Positions 7,012-15,553 of a stretch of DNA of 64,000 bases are shown piece by piece. Made by a program: the position numbers and the translations under genes. The stretch's first letter is position 1; every line of letters begins with the position of its first letter. The notes under the pieces are model-generated. The model was given only the letters and a program-made list of their open reading frames with translations. It searched no databases and had not been told where the DNA came from. The DNA comes from Chitinimonas taiwanensis DSM 18899 (lineage in GTDB: Bacteria > Pseudomonadota > Gammaproteobacteria > Burkholderiales > Chitinimonadaceae): contig NZ_FPKR01000005.1 of assembly GCF_900119825.1 (NCBI RefSeq), forward strand, positions 62,001 through 126,000, written 5' to 3'.

Positions 7012-9510
7012 TTAGGCTGCCTGCGTCTGCAACATATCGATCATATCGCTGACTGCACGTTCGACCGAAGGGCCGCTCTCGATCAAGCTGGCTTCGCCGC
7101 GCTTGAACAGGTCGATCAGTTCCAGCAGGGTGAATTCCAGACCGTTCTGACCTTGGCGGTTGGTGAACAGATAGCGACTCTTCATCGGGCTAACCCAGGC
7201 GAGCTTGGCGCGGCTGAGCGAACCATCAGCCTGATGGAACTCCACCCAGGCGCCGCGGCGCAGCTGATTGGCCACCACATCGTCGTAATCGCGATACTTA
7301 TCGAGGCCAGCATCCCAGGATGCATCGGCAACCTCGAAACCGGCCACACCGGCACCAATGTCCAGTGCAGGTAGATCATCCAGTGCACGCTCACTCAGCA
7401 CGGGTGGTGGAGGCAGCGGCACCGGGGCTTCGAGCACCGGAGCAGCCGGGGCCACAATGGCCGGCGACACCGGCTCGGCCTGCTTGAGGCCGCTCTTGAT
7501 CGCATTCGCATGCGAATTGACCAGCTCGGCAAAGAAGGCCTCGCGCTGGGCACGCTCTACGCCCGCTTCCTCGGTACCCCGCTCAAGACGGCGCAAGAGC
7601 TTGGGCAGCAGGTTCACCAGGCGCAGACGCTCCTCTACACCCACCTTGGGTGCCACGCTCCAGATCAGATCTTCCATCGCCTGTGCCGCATCGGCCCAAG
7701 CATCCGGCTTCTCTTCCATCTGCAGCGCCGCATGCTGGAGCACCTGGCGCCATTGCTGATGCAGGAAGTCGCGAATCAGCACAGGCATATCGGTCGCCGC
7801 AATCAGGCGCGCACTCAGCACCTGCTCGACATGGCGTGCCGCCACTTCCTTGCGCTCGGCCTCGGCCAGCTCATTGGCGACGGCTTCGGCGCTGGAATTG
7901 GCCTCCTGCTCCTCATTGGCCAGGAAGGTTTCCAGCTCTTCCAGGGCAATGCCGAAGATGGAGATGTTCTCGTCGAAGTCATTGACGATGCGCTCAACCA
8001 ACTCAGCCAGCTTGCGATACAGCTTGTCATCGAAACCATCGGCCTCGTCCCAGCCGAGGGCGGCATGGGCGAGCGCATCGAGCAGGCGACGGGTCGGGTG
8101 CTGCTTGCGAGCGAAGAACTTGCTGTCCAGCATCGCCACCTTGAGCACCGGAATCTGCAGGCGCCCGATCAGCGCCTTCATCGGCGATGGAATATTGCGA
8201 TCGTCGAACAGATTGTCGAACAGCATGGCCACGATATCGACGGTCATCGCATCGACATGGCCAAGCGAAGCGGCCAAGCTGGTGGTCTTGATCTGGTGCA
8301 GCACATTGGCCGTGCCATGACTGAGCGCATGGGCATCCAGCTCACCCTGGTCGGTCAACGCACCTTCAATCGTGCCTGCCTGCAGCAGGTTCAGCGCATC
8401 CAGGAAACTCTGCCCCACGCTGGTCATGAACGCTGGCGCGCCGGCCTGCGGCATGCCCAGCGGCGCATTCACCGGCATTTGCCCTGGCAGGCCGCCCCCC
8501 ATATTGGGTGCAGGCATGCCCTGCATAGCCTGATTGAAGGCCAGCAGCTGCTGCAGGGAATTGATCAGCTCATTCTCATTGCCAACCGCGTAGGCAGGCA
8601 GATCCGCATTGCCAGTATTGCCGCCGGCCTGGGCGAAGCCGCCGGTACCGTAGCCCATCTGCGCGCCATAGCCTGCGCCGCCCTGATTGTCCCAACCAGC
8701 CTCAGCGCCAGCAGCTTGCTCACCCTGCTGCGGATTGACCGGCGCGTTACGGCGCGGCTGGGCCGGAGCACGACGGAAGCCCGACTTGGGCAGTACCGGC
8801 AGGATATTGCGGTCGATCAGGAAGCGATTGAGGTTCTGGTACACATTCGGCACATTCTCGGACGCCAGCTGCTCAAACTGCTTGAGCACGAGCAGGCGCA
8901 CATTCATATCGCTTTCGATCTTCTGGCAGGCGCTGCGGAAGGCCTCGACGATGGCTTGCGGGCTCATCGGATTGTCTTCGCGGCTGGCCTCAGGCAGATG
9001 CATCAGATGGCCGATGCGGAAATTCAGCGCCGTCAGGTCAGCACCCAGCTTGTTCTTCAGCTTGCTGGTGATATTGGTGACCGCGAGGTCTTCCTCGTAG
9101 TCATGATGGCCGACCAGGGACATGGAATCGGCGTCGAAGCTGAACGAGTCGGCGGCACGCTGCGCCCTATCTGGGCGCATGGTCACATCGAAGCCTTCCA
9201 CGAAACGACGACGGAACTCCTGCTCGATTTCCGTGCGTTTGGCCTGTGCCTCCCCGCGCGCCTGCATGTAAAGGTTGTAGCTATCGCGATCGAGCGATTT
9301 GTCAGCCAGCTCGAACAGCGACTCCTCGATGCGATCGAGGATGGTGGACAGCGACTTGGATAGCAGATCCGCCGCCAGATCACGGCAGGACGACAGCATC
9401 GCGAGGGATTCGTTCTTGGTATTCATCGCACCAGGGCGCGCTGCGCCAGCTGTTCGCCCGGAGGTCTGGGCCTGATTATTGGGGGCAAATTTCATATCTG
9501 CGGCATTCAT
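7012..9510 (-). CDS. DUF1631 domain protein
   Basis: This large cytoplasmic protein of 832 residues belongs to a gamma/betaproteobacterial family of unknown function. After a short low-complexity start, the conserved part begins with LAMLSSCRDLAADLLSKSL and RIEESLFELADKSLDRDSYNLY. The middle contains a glycine/glutamine/proline-rich linker (about 250-360) and a long helical region. The last 90 residues (AWVEF, then LFTNRQGQNG and FTLLELIDLFKRGEA) resemble a degenerate PilZ-like barrel, so a signalling role is possible but unproven. ATG 9510 is chosen because GGGAG lies eight bases upstream; the frame is open 27 codons further but without a ribosome-binding site. Confidence 0.82.
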   Translation of the reverse strand: MNAADMKFAPNNQAQTSGRTAGAARPGAMNTKNESLAMLSSCRDLAADLLSKSLSTILDRIEESLFELADKSLDRDSYNLYMQARGEAQAKRTEIEQEFRRRFVEGFDVTMRPDRAQRAADSFSFDADSMSLVGHHDYEEDLAVTNITSKLKNKLGADLTALNFRIGHLMHLPEASREDNPMSPQAIVEAFRSACQKIESDMNVRLLVLKQFEQLASENVPNVYQNLNRFLIDRNILPVLPKSGFRRAPAQPRRNAPVNPQQGEQAAGAEAGWDNQGGAGYGAQMGYGTGGFAQAGGNTGNADLPAYAVGNENELINSLQQLLAFNQAMQGMPAPNMGGGLPGQMPVNAPLGMPQAGAPAFMTSVGQSFLDALNLLQAGTIEGALTDQGELDAHALSHGTANVLHQIKTTSLAASLGHVDAMTVDIVAMLFDNLFDDRNIPSPMKALIGRLQIPVLKVAMLDSKFFARKQHPTRRLLDALAHAALGWDEADGFDDKLYRKLAELVERIVNDFDENISIFGIALEELETFLANEEQEANSSAEAVANELAEAERKEVAARHVEQVLSARLIAATDMPVLIRDFLHQQWRQVLQHAALQMEEKPDAWADAAQAMEDLIWSVAPKVGVEERLRLVNLLPKLLRRLERGTEEAGVERAQREAFFAELVNSHANAIKSGLKQAEPVSPAIVAPAAPVLEAPVPLPPPPVLSERALDDLPALDIGAGVAGFEVADASWDAGLDKYRDYDDVVANQLRRGAWVEFHQADGSLSRAKLAWVSPMKSRYLFTNRQGQNGLEFTLLELIDLFKRGEASLIESGPSVERAVSDMIDMLQTQAA

Positions 9511-9808
9511 TGCCTGTACTCCCGGCCGGTTGACGTCGTCCGAATTCGCCGCGGATTGGCACGCGTCACCGCCACGACGACAGCCATGCACACCCGCTTG
9601 ACCATCGCCAGCCCTTAACCCGACATGGGTTTACGACCATTCTATCGCAATGGAATATAAGACCATGTTAATTTTAACTGTAAGTCCGCGTCAACCATTG
9701 CGGAAACAATATTAGACAAACCTTGTATTACCTTGATTATTCTACGATAAACTCATCCAGCCCAACAATGCGGAAAGCATATTTCTGCCACAACAAGCTG
9801 TGGATAAC
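9511..9808. promoter_or_regulatory. AT-rich gap before DUF1631, with one DnaA-box-like 9-mer
   Basis: These 298 bases hold no gene I can support. The part from about 9640 to 9780 is clearly AT-rich compared with the flanks and probably carries the DUF1631 promoter. At 9799-9807 TGTGGATAA is an exact reverse complement of the DnaA box TTATCCACA, next to the hydrolase stop codon. I see no second box or AT-rich 13-mers to suggest an origin. Confidence 0.4.
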
Positions 9809-10732
9809 TTATTCGACACGATGTCGCTGCAACCATTCCAGAACCAAAGGATAGACCTCCTGCTCGGCCTGTGGGTGGGTCAGCATATCTAGGTGGCCAT
9901 AATCGCGACGCAAACCGCCGCAGCGCCCCAGTAGCTGCAGCGCCTGCTCATGCGGTCCAGACTCGGCCATGAAGCGCCGCACATCGTCGATATGTCCGCG
10001 CACCGGGTCCTGCCCGCCGGCCAGATAGAGCGTGGGTGGCAAGGGTCGCGCCGCAAGCGCTGCACTGTAGTCAAAACCATCCTGTGCATCGACCCAGCGC
10101 CGTGCACGCACCCACTGGCGGCTGTCGCGCAGACTCTGGCGCGTTTCGCTATCGGCGCCCATGCCGAGGCGCGCCGCGGGCAGATAACCATAGCGCCATA
10201 CAAACAAGGTACTGAGTCGCTGCCAGAAAAATTCGATTTCATAGAGGCGCGGCCAGTTCCACACCTGGATGCTGCGCTTGCTGCCCAGATAGACACTGGC
10301 ACTCATCCTGGCCGCCCATTGCGGATGGCGTGCCAGCATCGCACTGAGTAGCACGCCGCCCCAGGAGTGGGCCACCAGCTGAATGGTCTGTGTGTCACCG
10401 TGCAGGCGACTGATCTCGGCCAGCGCCGCCGGGATATCCACCTGAATGCTCTCGGCCTGGCCGTGCTGGCTGTGCGCGCCGATTGGCGGCGTGGAGAGTC
10501 CGCGACCACGCAGATCAAGCACATACACATCGAAGCCGCGCGCCGCCAGCCAGGGGCCGAGACCGCGTCCGCGCTCGCTGTAGAAGGTGCGCGCATTGGC
10601 AATCGCGCCATGCAGCATCAGCAACGGCTGGCCGGCATCCGCCTGGTGGATGCGGCGCAGATGCAGGCGCTCACCTGGCGCAACAGTCAGGAAATGGGCG
10701 CTTTGTTGTGGTGGATGACGATCAGATGACAT
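9809..10732 (-). CDS. Alpha/beta hydrolase, lipase/esterase-like
   Basis: This 307-residue protein has the oxyanion motif LLMLHGAIAN near residue 40, a catalytic serine elbow VAHSWGGVL near 122 and a likely catalytic histidine in YGHLDML near 285, just before the C-terminus. YVLDLRGRGLS near 70 is typical of the fold. There is no signal peptide. The histidine context, GHLDM, resembles lipase-like proteins acting on acyl or polyhydroxyalkanoate-type esters, but the substrate cannot be read from the sequence. It is the last gene of a minus-strand series after the FemAB-like gene, 54 bases downstream of it. Confidence 0.8.
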   Translation of the reverse strand: MSSDRHPPQQSAHFLTVAPGERLHLRRIHQADAGQPLLMLHGAIANARTFYSERGRGLGPWLAARGFDVYVLDLRGRGLSTPPIGAHSQHGQAESIQVDIPAALAEISRLHGDTQTIQLVAHSWGGVLLSAMLARHPQWAARMSASVYLGSKRSIQVWNWPRLYEIEFFWQRLSTLFVWRYGYLPAARLGMGADSETRQSLRDSRQWVRARRWVDAQDGFDYSAALAARPLPPTLYLAGGQDPVRGHIDDVRRFMAESGPHEQALQLLGRCGGLRRDYGHLDMLTHPQAEQEVYPLVLEWLQRHRVE

Positions 10733-10786
10733 GGCATTGAAACAAGCGTTTAATCGCCTGGATGCTACGTGGCGGGCGCACGCGAC

Positions 10787-11914
10787 TCAAGCCGACTCGT
10801 CCTGACGGAACGGCGCGCGCTCATCCAGCTCGCTCAGATAGTGGGCCAGGCCCCGCCCTTCCTGCTGCAGGAAATGTGCAACGGCATCGCGCAAGCCCGC
10901 CTGGGCCAGCCAATGCCAGGACGAGGTTTCCACCGCCTCGAAGCCGCGCGCCAGCTTGTGCTCGCCCTGCGCACCACCTTCGAATACCAAGAGCCCGCGC
11001 TCAATGGCGAACTCGATACCCTGGTGATAGCAAAGTTCGAAATGCAGATTGGGCACATGCTGCAAAGCGCCCCAGTAGCGGCCGTACAGGCGCTCGCTAT
11101 CGAACAGGTTCAGGGCGGCGGCTAGGGGCTCCCCGTCCTGGTAGGCAATGACCAGCAAGCATTGCTCGGCGAACAGCGCCCCCAGGCGCTGGAAGAAGCG
11201 CTCATTCAGATAGGGCGTGGCGCGATGCTGGCGGTAGGTGTTGGCATAGCAGCGGTAGAAGAAGTGCCAATCGGCCGGGCTGAGGTCACCCCCGCTCTTG
11301 CGCACGATCTGCACACCGCTGGCCGCCACGCGCTTGCGCTCCTGCTTGAGCTTCTTGCGCTTGTCGTGATTGAGGCTGGCCAGAAAGGCCGGGTAGTCGG
11401 CATAGCCGCGGTTGAACCAGTGAAACTGCACGCCAGTGCGGCGCAGCAGGCCTTGCGACTGCAGGCATTTGGCACTTAAGGCATCGGGAAACAGACAGTG
11501 CAGCCCCGATAATTGCTGCGCCTCGGCCCACTCGAGTACACCGGCAAAGAGTGCTTGGCGCGCCGCCTCATCGACAGCCAGCAAACGCAGGCCTGGCACC
11601 GGGGTAAACGGAATGGCGGCCAGCAGCTTGGGGTAGTAGGGCCAGCCGGCGCGCTCGCTCGCATTGGCCCAGGCCCAGTCGAATACATACTCTCCCCAGG
11701 AATGCGCTTTCAGATATAGCGGCATGGCTGCCAGCAAGCGCGTTCCCTGCCAGAGCGTCGCGTGCAGCGGCTGCCAGCCACTACCCTCCCCCAGGCAATC
11801 GCTCTGCTCGAGCGCCAGCAGAAAGGCATGCCGTACGAAGGGCTGATTGCCAGCCAGCGCATCCCAAGCGGCCGCCTCGATGCTAGCCAGACCAGGCGTA
11901 AAGCGCAGCTCCAT
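10787..11914 (-). CDS. FemAB/GNAT-like acyltransferase (DUF482, COG3146)
   Basis: This 375-residue cytoplasmic protein matches the peptidogalycan biosynthesis/recognition family: PLYLKAHSWGEYVFDWAWA near 65-85, then YPKLLAAIPFTPVPGLRLL, and further on NHDKRKKLKQERKR and LCYHQGIEFAIERGL. The name of this family is historical and its substrate is not known; the fold is that of the FemAB branch of acetyltransferases. It begins six bases after the rubredoxin reductase stop without a clear ribosome-binding site, so translational coupling to that gene is likely. Confidence 0.85.
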   Translation of the reverse strand: MELRFTPGLASIEAAAWDALAGNQPFVRHAFLLALEQSDCLGEGSGWQPLHATLWQGTRLLAAMPLYLKAHSWGEYVFDWAWANASERAGWPYYPKLLAAIPFTPVPGLRLLAVDEAARQALFAGVLEWAEAQQLSGLHCLFPDALSAKCLQSQGLLRRTGVQFHWFNRGYADYPAFLASLNHDKRKKLKQERKRVAASGVQIVRKSGGDLSPADWHFFYRCYANTYRQHRATPYLNERFFQRLGALFAEQCLLVIAYQDGEPLAAALNLFDSERLYGRYWGALQHVPNLHFELCYHQGIEFAIERGLLVFEGGAQGEHKLARGFEAVETSSWHWLAQAGLRDAVAHFLQQEGRGLAHYLSELDERAPFRQDESA

Positions 11915-11920
11915 ACGCGG

Positions 11921-13066
11921 CTAGCCCAACCAGGCCGGCAGCTGGGCACTGAGTGCGGCCCGCTCCGTGGTCGCACTGCCAAGCAGGGCAAAGCCGAGCA
12001 AGCGGCCAGCGCCATCGCGGTAAAGCGCGCGCAGCCCGCCTTCCAGCGCCTGGCATTCCCATTCCCCGCCAGCCGTTAACGGCGGGCAGACAATGGTGGG
12101 ACACGCTGGCGTCTTGACCAGCACCGGCATAGCGGGGTAACTGAGCAGCGGCGCCTGCCCAGCCAGATTGGCCGCCAGCACGCGTGCAGACTGCATGATG
12201 GGCTGCACATAGGGCAGGACCAGGCCAGCCACCTCGGCGCAGTCGCCCAGTGCGTAGATCTGTGCATCGCTGCTGCGCAGCTGGCGATCCACCACGATAC
12301 CGCGTGCCACGGCCAGCCCGGCCTCGGCGGCCAGCTGCGTGCGCGGGCGCAGACCAATCGCGGATAACACCAGATCGGCCTGCAGCGCACTACCATCGGC
12401 CAACTGGACCGCATAGCGGCCAGCAGCCTGCTCGACAGCCTGTGCACTCTGACCAAAACAGAAACGCACGCCAAGCGCCTCCAGTCGGCCTTGCAGATAG
12501 CGCCCGGCTGCCTCAGGCAAGAGGCGGGACAAGGGCCAGCCAGCCGGATCAACCACGGTGACCTGGATACCGTTGCTGGCTAGGTCCTGGGCGAACTCGC
12601 AACCAATCAGCCCCGCACCCAGCAACAGCACTTGCTCCCGCCCTGCCAGCGCGGCCCGAAAACGTGCGTAGTCGGCCAGATCATTGACTTGCAGGACTTG
12701 CCCGGCAGCGTCGCCAGCCAGCGGCGGGGCGAATGCATCCGCCCCGAGTGCCAGTACCAGCTGCGAGTAAGCGAGCTCACCGCGCGCGGTGTGCACGCGA
12801 CGCTGGGCGGGATCAAGCCGCAGCACCGGCGTCTCGGTCCATATCTCGGCGCGCAACTCCTCGGCCATTTTCTCGACCGGCTTCATCACCAGCTGGGCCG
12901 CACTCTTCTGGCTGGCCAAGGCGGTGGACAACATGGGCTTGGAGTAGAAGTCGCCGCCATCGGCGCTGATCAGCTGCAGGGGCGCTTCGGGCGCCAGCTT
13001 GCGGTATTCGCGCGCCAGGTTATAGCCGGCCAAGCCGGTGCCAATAATGATGAGCGGGGCAGTCAT
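11921..13066 (-). CDS. Rubredoxin-NAD(+) reductase-type flavoprotein
   Basis: This FAD-dependent pyridine nucleotide-disulphide oxidoreductase fold has 381 residues. The N-terminal FAD site is IIIGTGLAGYNLARE. The second dinucleotide site LLLGAGLIGCEFAQDL near 145 would bind NAD(P)H, and YALGDCAEV near 270 is the conserved FAD-binding aspartate motif. No redox-active CxxC is present, as expected for rubredoxin and ferredoxin reductases. It should pass electrons to a rubredoxin, whose gene is not in this window. Two ATGs (13075 and 13066) are possible; AAGGA lies 3 or 12 bases before them, so the start is uncertain. oxyR lies just upstream, separated by a terminator. Confidence 0.88.
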   Translation of the reverse strand: MTAPLIIIGTGLAGYNLAREYRKLAPEAPLQLISADGGDFYSKPMLSTALASQKSAAQLVMKPVEKMAEELRAEIWTETPVLRLDPAQRRVHTARGELAYSQLVLALGADAFAPPLAGDAAGQVLQVNDLADYARFRAALAGREQVLLLGAGLIGCEFAQDLASNGIQVTVVDPAGWPLSRLLPEAAGRYLQGRLEALGVRFCFGQSAQAVEQAAGRYAVQLADGSALQADLVLSAIGLRPRTQLAAEAGLAVARGIVVDRQLRSSDAQIYALGDCAEVAGLVLPYVQPIMQSARVLAANLAGQAPLLSYPAMPVLVKTPACPTIVCPPLTAGGEWECQALEGGLRALYRDGAGRLLGFALLGSATTERAALSAQLPAWLG

Positions 13067-13095
13067 ATGCAGCATCTATCCTTGTTCGGTAAAAA

Positions 13096-13119
13096 AATGG
13101 CGGCCACACGGCCGCCATT
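13096..13119 (-). terminator. Rho-independent terminator after oxyR
   Basis: Arms AATGGCGGCC and GGCCGCCATT enclose ACAC. On the minus strand the stem runs into a T-tract (complement of the A-run at 13091-13096). It lies 16 bases after the oxyR stop. Confidence 0.85.
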
Positions 13120-13134
13120 CTGGGTAAGGGATGT

Positions 13135-14070
13135 TTATTCGATCGGGGCATCGGCCAGCATGCTGACCGCCGGCAGTTCGCTGCCGATGATGGCCTGGCG
13201 GATCGCCTCGATCGCTTCGCGGCGCGGGAAGTTGCGCCGCCAGGCCAGCACGATGCGCCGCGTGGGCGCCGGCTCGACGAACGGACGTATGGTCAGCAAC
13301 TGTTGATCGGCCGGGGTGATCGAGGTGGCCGGCAGCACGGTGACGCCGATACCACCGGCCACCATATGGCGGATGGTGGTCAGTGAGGAGCCCTGCAAGG
13401 TGCGCTGCAAGCTGCCCACTGGCAGCGACTCACGGTTGAGCTCCGGGCAGGTCTGCAGTACCTGGTCGCGGAAGCAATTGCCGGGCGAGAGCAAGAGCAC
13501 ATTCTCATCTTCCAGCTGCGCCGCATCAATGGCCTTCAGCTGCTCCCACGGATGGCCCTTGGGGGTAGCGACCACGAAGGGCTCGTCGTACACCGCCTGG
13601 GTGGCGATGCCGCTTTCGCGGAATGGTTCGGACAGCAGGGCGACATCGATATCCCCCTGCTTGAGCATTTCGGCCAGGCGCGCCGTGTAGTTCTCTTCCA
13701 GCAGCAGCTGCATCTGCGGCGCTGCCACGCGCAGGCGCGGAATCAGGAAGGGCAGCACATAGGGGCTGATTGTGTAGATGGAACCCAGGCGCAGCGCACC
13801 AGACAGCGGATCCTTGCCCTGCTCGGCCAAGGCCTTGATGGTCTGTACCTGTTCGAGCACGCGCTGCGATTCGGAGACGATGCGCTCACCGATCGGCGTC
13901 ACGCTCACATCGCCGGATGAGCGCTCGAATAGGGTCACGCCCAGCTCATCCTCCAGCTTCTTCACCGCCACCGACAAAGTAGGCTGGCTGACGAAACAAG
14001 CCGCTGCGGCCCGGCCAAAATGGCGTTCGCGCGCAACAGCAACGATGTATTTGAGTTCGGTCAGAGTCAC
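13135..14070 (-). CDS. oxyR: Hydrogen peroxide-sensing LysR regulator OxyR
   Basis: This 311-residue LysR-type activator has an N-terminal winged helix (TELKYIVAVARERHFGRAAAACFVSQPTLS). The two redox cysteines are placed as in OxyR: SPGNCFRDQVLQTCPE near residues 199 and 208. Peroxide forms a disulphide between them, switching on antioxidant genes. The start codon is GTG at 14070 with GAGG five bases upstream. Downstream rubredoxin reductase is on the same strand but behind a terminator. No catalase or alkyl hydroperoxide reductase gene is adjacent. Confidence 0.94.
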   Translation of the reverse strand: MTLTELKYIVAVARERHFGRAAAACFVSQPTLSVAVKKLEDELGVTLFERSSGDVSVTPIGERIVSESQRVLEQVQTIKALAEQGKDPLSGALRLGSIYTISPYVLPFLIPRLRVAAPQMQLLLEENYTARLAEMLKQGDIDVALLSEPFRESGIATQAVYDEPFVVATPKGHPWEQLKAIDAAQLEDENVLLLSPGNCFRDQVLQTCPELNRESLPVGSLQRTLQGSSLTTIRHMVAGGIGVTVLPATSITPADQQLLTIRPFVEPAPTRRIVLAWRRNFPRREAIEAIRQAIIGSELPAVSMLADAPIE

Positions 14071-14125
14071 AAGCGCCTCGATGCGAGGAAAAGGCCCTAG
14101 CCTGGCAGCAGGCTAGCAAGCAAAA

Positions 14126-14149
14126 CGGGCGTGTCTCGCGACACGCCCG
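14126..14149 (-). terminator. Rho-independent terminator after phaR
   Basis: Arms CGGGCGTGTC and GACACGCCCG enclose TCGC, and the minus-strand reading continues with TTTTGCTTGC. It lies between the phaR stop and the oxyR start, so the two genes are separate units. Confidence 0.8.
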
Positions 14150-14186
14150 CCACGCGGCTGGATTCTAGTTCAGCCCCGCCTATGCG

Positions 14187-14738
14187 TCACTTCTTGTCGG
14201 TACCGGCTGGCGGGAAGCCAAAGCCGGTCCACAGATTCTTGGCGCGGTCCTGCAGCTGTTGCTGCATTTCCACATACATATTGGTGCTCTGCTCGAGGTA
14301 GCTGGTCATCATGTTCTGCATGGCCGGCGCCTGGAACTTCATGAACTCGCCCCACATATTGGCATTCGCACCCAGCGGGTTCTCGCCCACCGCCTTGGCC
14401 TGATCCTGCAGACGCTCCTGCATCTGCTGGAACAGCTGCATATTCTTTTCCAAATAATTGCCCATCAGGCCCTGCATGGCATGGCCATAGAAGCGGATGA
14501 TCTGGGTCAGCACATCGTAGGTGAACATCGGGGCGCCGCCGTTCTCCTCTTCGAGGATGATCTGCAGCAACACGCTACGGGTCAGATCCTCGTGGGTCTT
14601 GGCGTCTTCGATGACGATTTCGACGTTTTCGAGCACAAGCTGCTTCACATCTTCCAAGGTGATGTAACAGCTGGTCGCCGTGTCATACAGACGGCGGTTC
14701 GGGTATTTCTTGATGACGCGCTTTTCGGTATCGGCCAA
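14187..14738 (-). CDS. phaR: Polyhydroxyalkanoate synthesis repressor PhaR
   Basis: This 183-residue repressor senses PHA granules and controls phasin expression. It has the hallmark N-terminus RVIKKYPNRRLYDT (DNA-binding PHB/PHA accumulation domain, residues 7-65) followed by SCYITLEDVKQLVLE. The PHB-binding helical region comes next, with many Q and M residues (MQLFQQMQERLQDQ). The gene diverges from the phasin gene across 195 bases, the expected arrangement for a repressor that acts on phaP. Confidence 0.95.
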   Translation of the reverse strand: MADTEKRVIKKYPNRRLYDTATSCYITLEDVKQLVLENVEIVIEDAKTHEDLTRSVLLQIILEEENGGAPMFTYDVLTQIIRFYGHAMQGLMGNYLEKNMQLFQQMQERLQDQAKAVGENPLGANANMWGEFMKFQAPAMQNMMTSYLEQSTNMYVEMQQQLQDRAKNLWTGFGFPPAGTDKK

Positions 14739-14780
14739 GTTTGTCTCCGTATTTTTCTCTGAATCAATGACTTAGCTAGA

Positions 14781-14876
14781 GGATACAGCGTCCGTATCCG
14801 CTTTATTGCAGCGCAGCATTCGAGCTTGACGCTGGCAGACCCGCTTCCTAGAATCAATTCGTTGTGCGAAGCAGCA
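14781..14876. promoter_or_regulatory. Candidate PhaR operators and an inverted repeat between phaR and phaP
   Basis: Two TGC-N3-GCAGCA elements occur 58 bases apart: TGCAGCGCAGCA at 14807-14818 and TGCGAAGCAGCA at 14865-14876. An inverted repeat GGATAC, seven bases, GTATCC lies at 14781-14799. PhaR proteins are known to bind TGC-rich DNA near phasin promoters, which makes the two TGC elements good operator candidates; their use here is inference. Confidence 0.5.
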
Positions 14877-14933
14877 TAACTATACCCCAAGGCTTCGTAC
14901 CTGAGCACTTGCCCCGCAAAACTGGAGAACAGC

Positions 14934-15470
14934 ATGCCCCAAGCCCCCCACACCGAACTGACCCAGCAGCAGCTGGAAAACACCCTGCGCCTCGCGCGCA
15001 TCAGCCTGGACAGCGCAGAACGTGCGATGCGCCTGCAACTGGATGCGGCCAAACAGGCGCTGGAGGAATCCGCCCAGAGCGCCGCCAAGCTCGCTTCCGT
15101 CAAGGACGTGCAGGATGCGCTGAGCCTGCGCGCCGAACTGACCGAGCAAGCCACCGGCTCACTGCTCGGCCTGTCACGCAATATCTATGAACTGGCCTCG
15201 CAAACCCAGCAGGAGCTGGCCCGCCTGGCCGAAGAGCAGGTGAATGGCTACCAGCAGTCGCTGATGCAGGGCCTCGATCAGCTGGGCAAGATGACTCCGG
15301 CCGGCTCGGACGTGTTCAGCTCCGCTTTCAAATCCAGCATCGCTGCCAGCCAAGCTGCGTTCGACAGCCTGAACAAAGCCAGCCGCCAGGTGGCCGAGTT
15401 TGCCGACGCCAGCCTGAAGGCAGCCGGCACTGCCACCAGCGATGCACTGAAGAGCAGCAGCCGCAAATAA
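14934..15470 (+). CDS. phaP: Phasin family protein (PHA granule-associated)
   Basis: This 178-residue, almost wholly helical, alanine/glutamine/serine-rich protein has no signal peptide or cysteine, typical of phasins that coat polyhydroxyalkanoate granules. Conserved features are an N-terminal LTQQQLENTLRLARISLDSA-type helix and a central ELASQTQQELARLAEEQ. Assignment rests on composition, length and its divergence from phaR. No PHA synthase gene is present in the window. A strong terminator follows it. Confidence 0.88.
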   Translation: MPQAPHTELTQQQLENTLRLARISLDSAERAMRLQLDAAKQALEESAQSAAKLASVKDVQDALSLRAELTEQATGSLLGLSRNIYELASQTQQELARLAEEQVNGYQQSLMQGLDQLGKMTPAGSDVFSSAFKSSIAASQAAFDSLNKASRQVAEFADASLKAAGTATSDALKSSSRK

Positions 15471-15509
15471 GCGCCCTGCCCGCTTCCTCCCCGGCTTTAG
15501 GCCGGCAAG

Positions 15510-15537
15510 AAAAAGCCGCTCCGAGGAGCGGCTTTTT
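15510..15537. terminator. Bidirectional terminator between phaP and the peptide ABC operon
   Basis: A 13-base inverted repeat with arms AAAAAGCCGCTCC and GGAGCGGCTTTTT and a very short loop lies between the convergent phaP and ABC ATPase genes. T-tracts follow on both strands. Confidence 0.9.
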
Positions 15538-15553
15538 CCTTACTCAGCTCGTC

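Noticed and set aside
7510-9363. 617-codon open frame (+) opposite the DUF1631 gene
   Set aside because: Product is His/Gln/Arg/Leu-rich shadow translation; the minus-strand gene has a ribosome-binding site, terminator and family likeness.
9640-9810. AT-rich stretch with a DnaA box as a replication origin
   Set aside because: Only one box; no dnaA, dnaN or AT-rich 13-mers; neighbours are unrelated.
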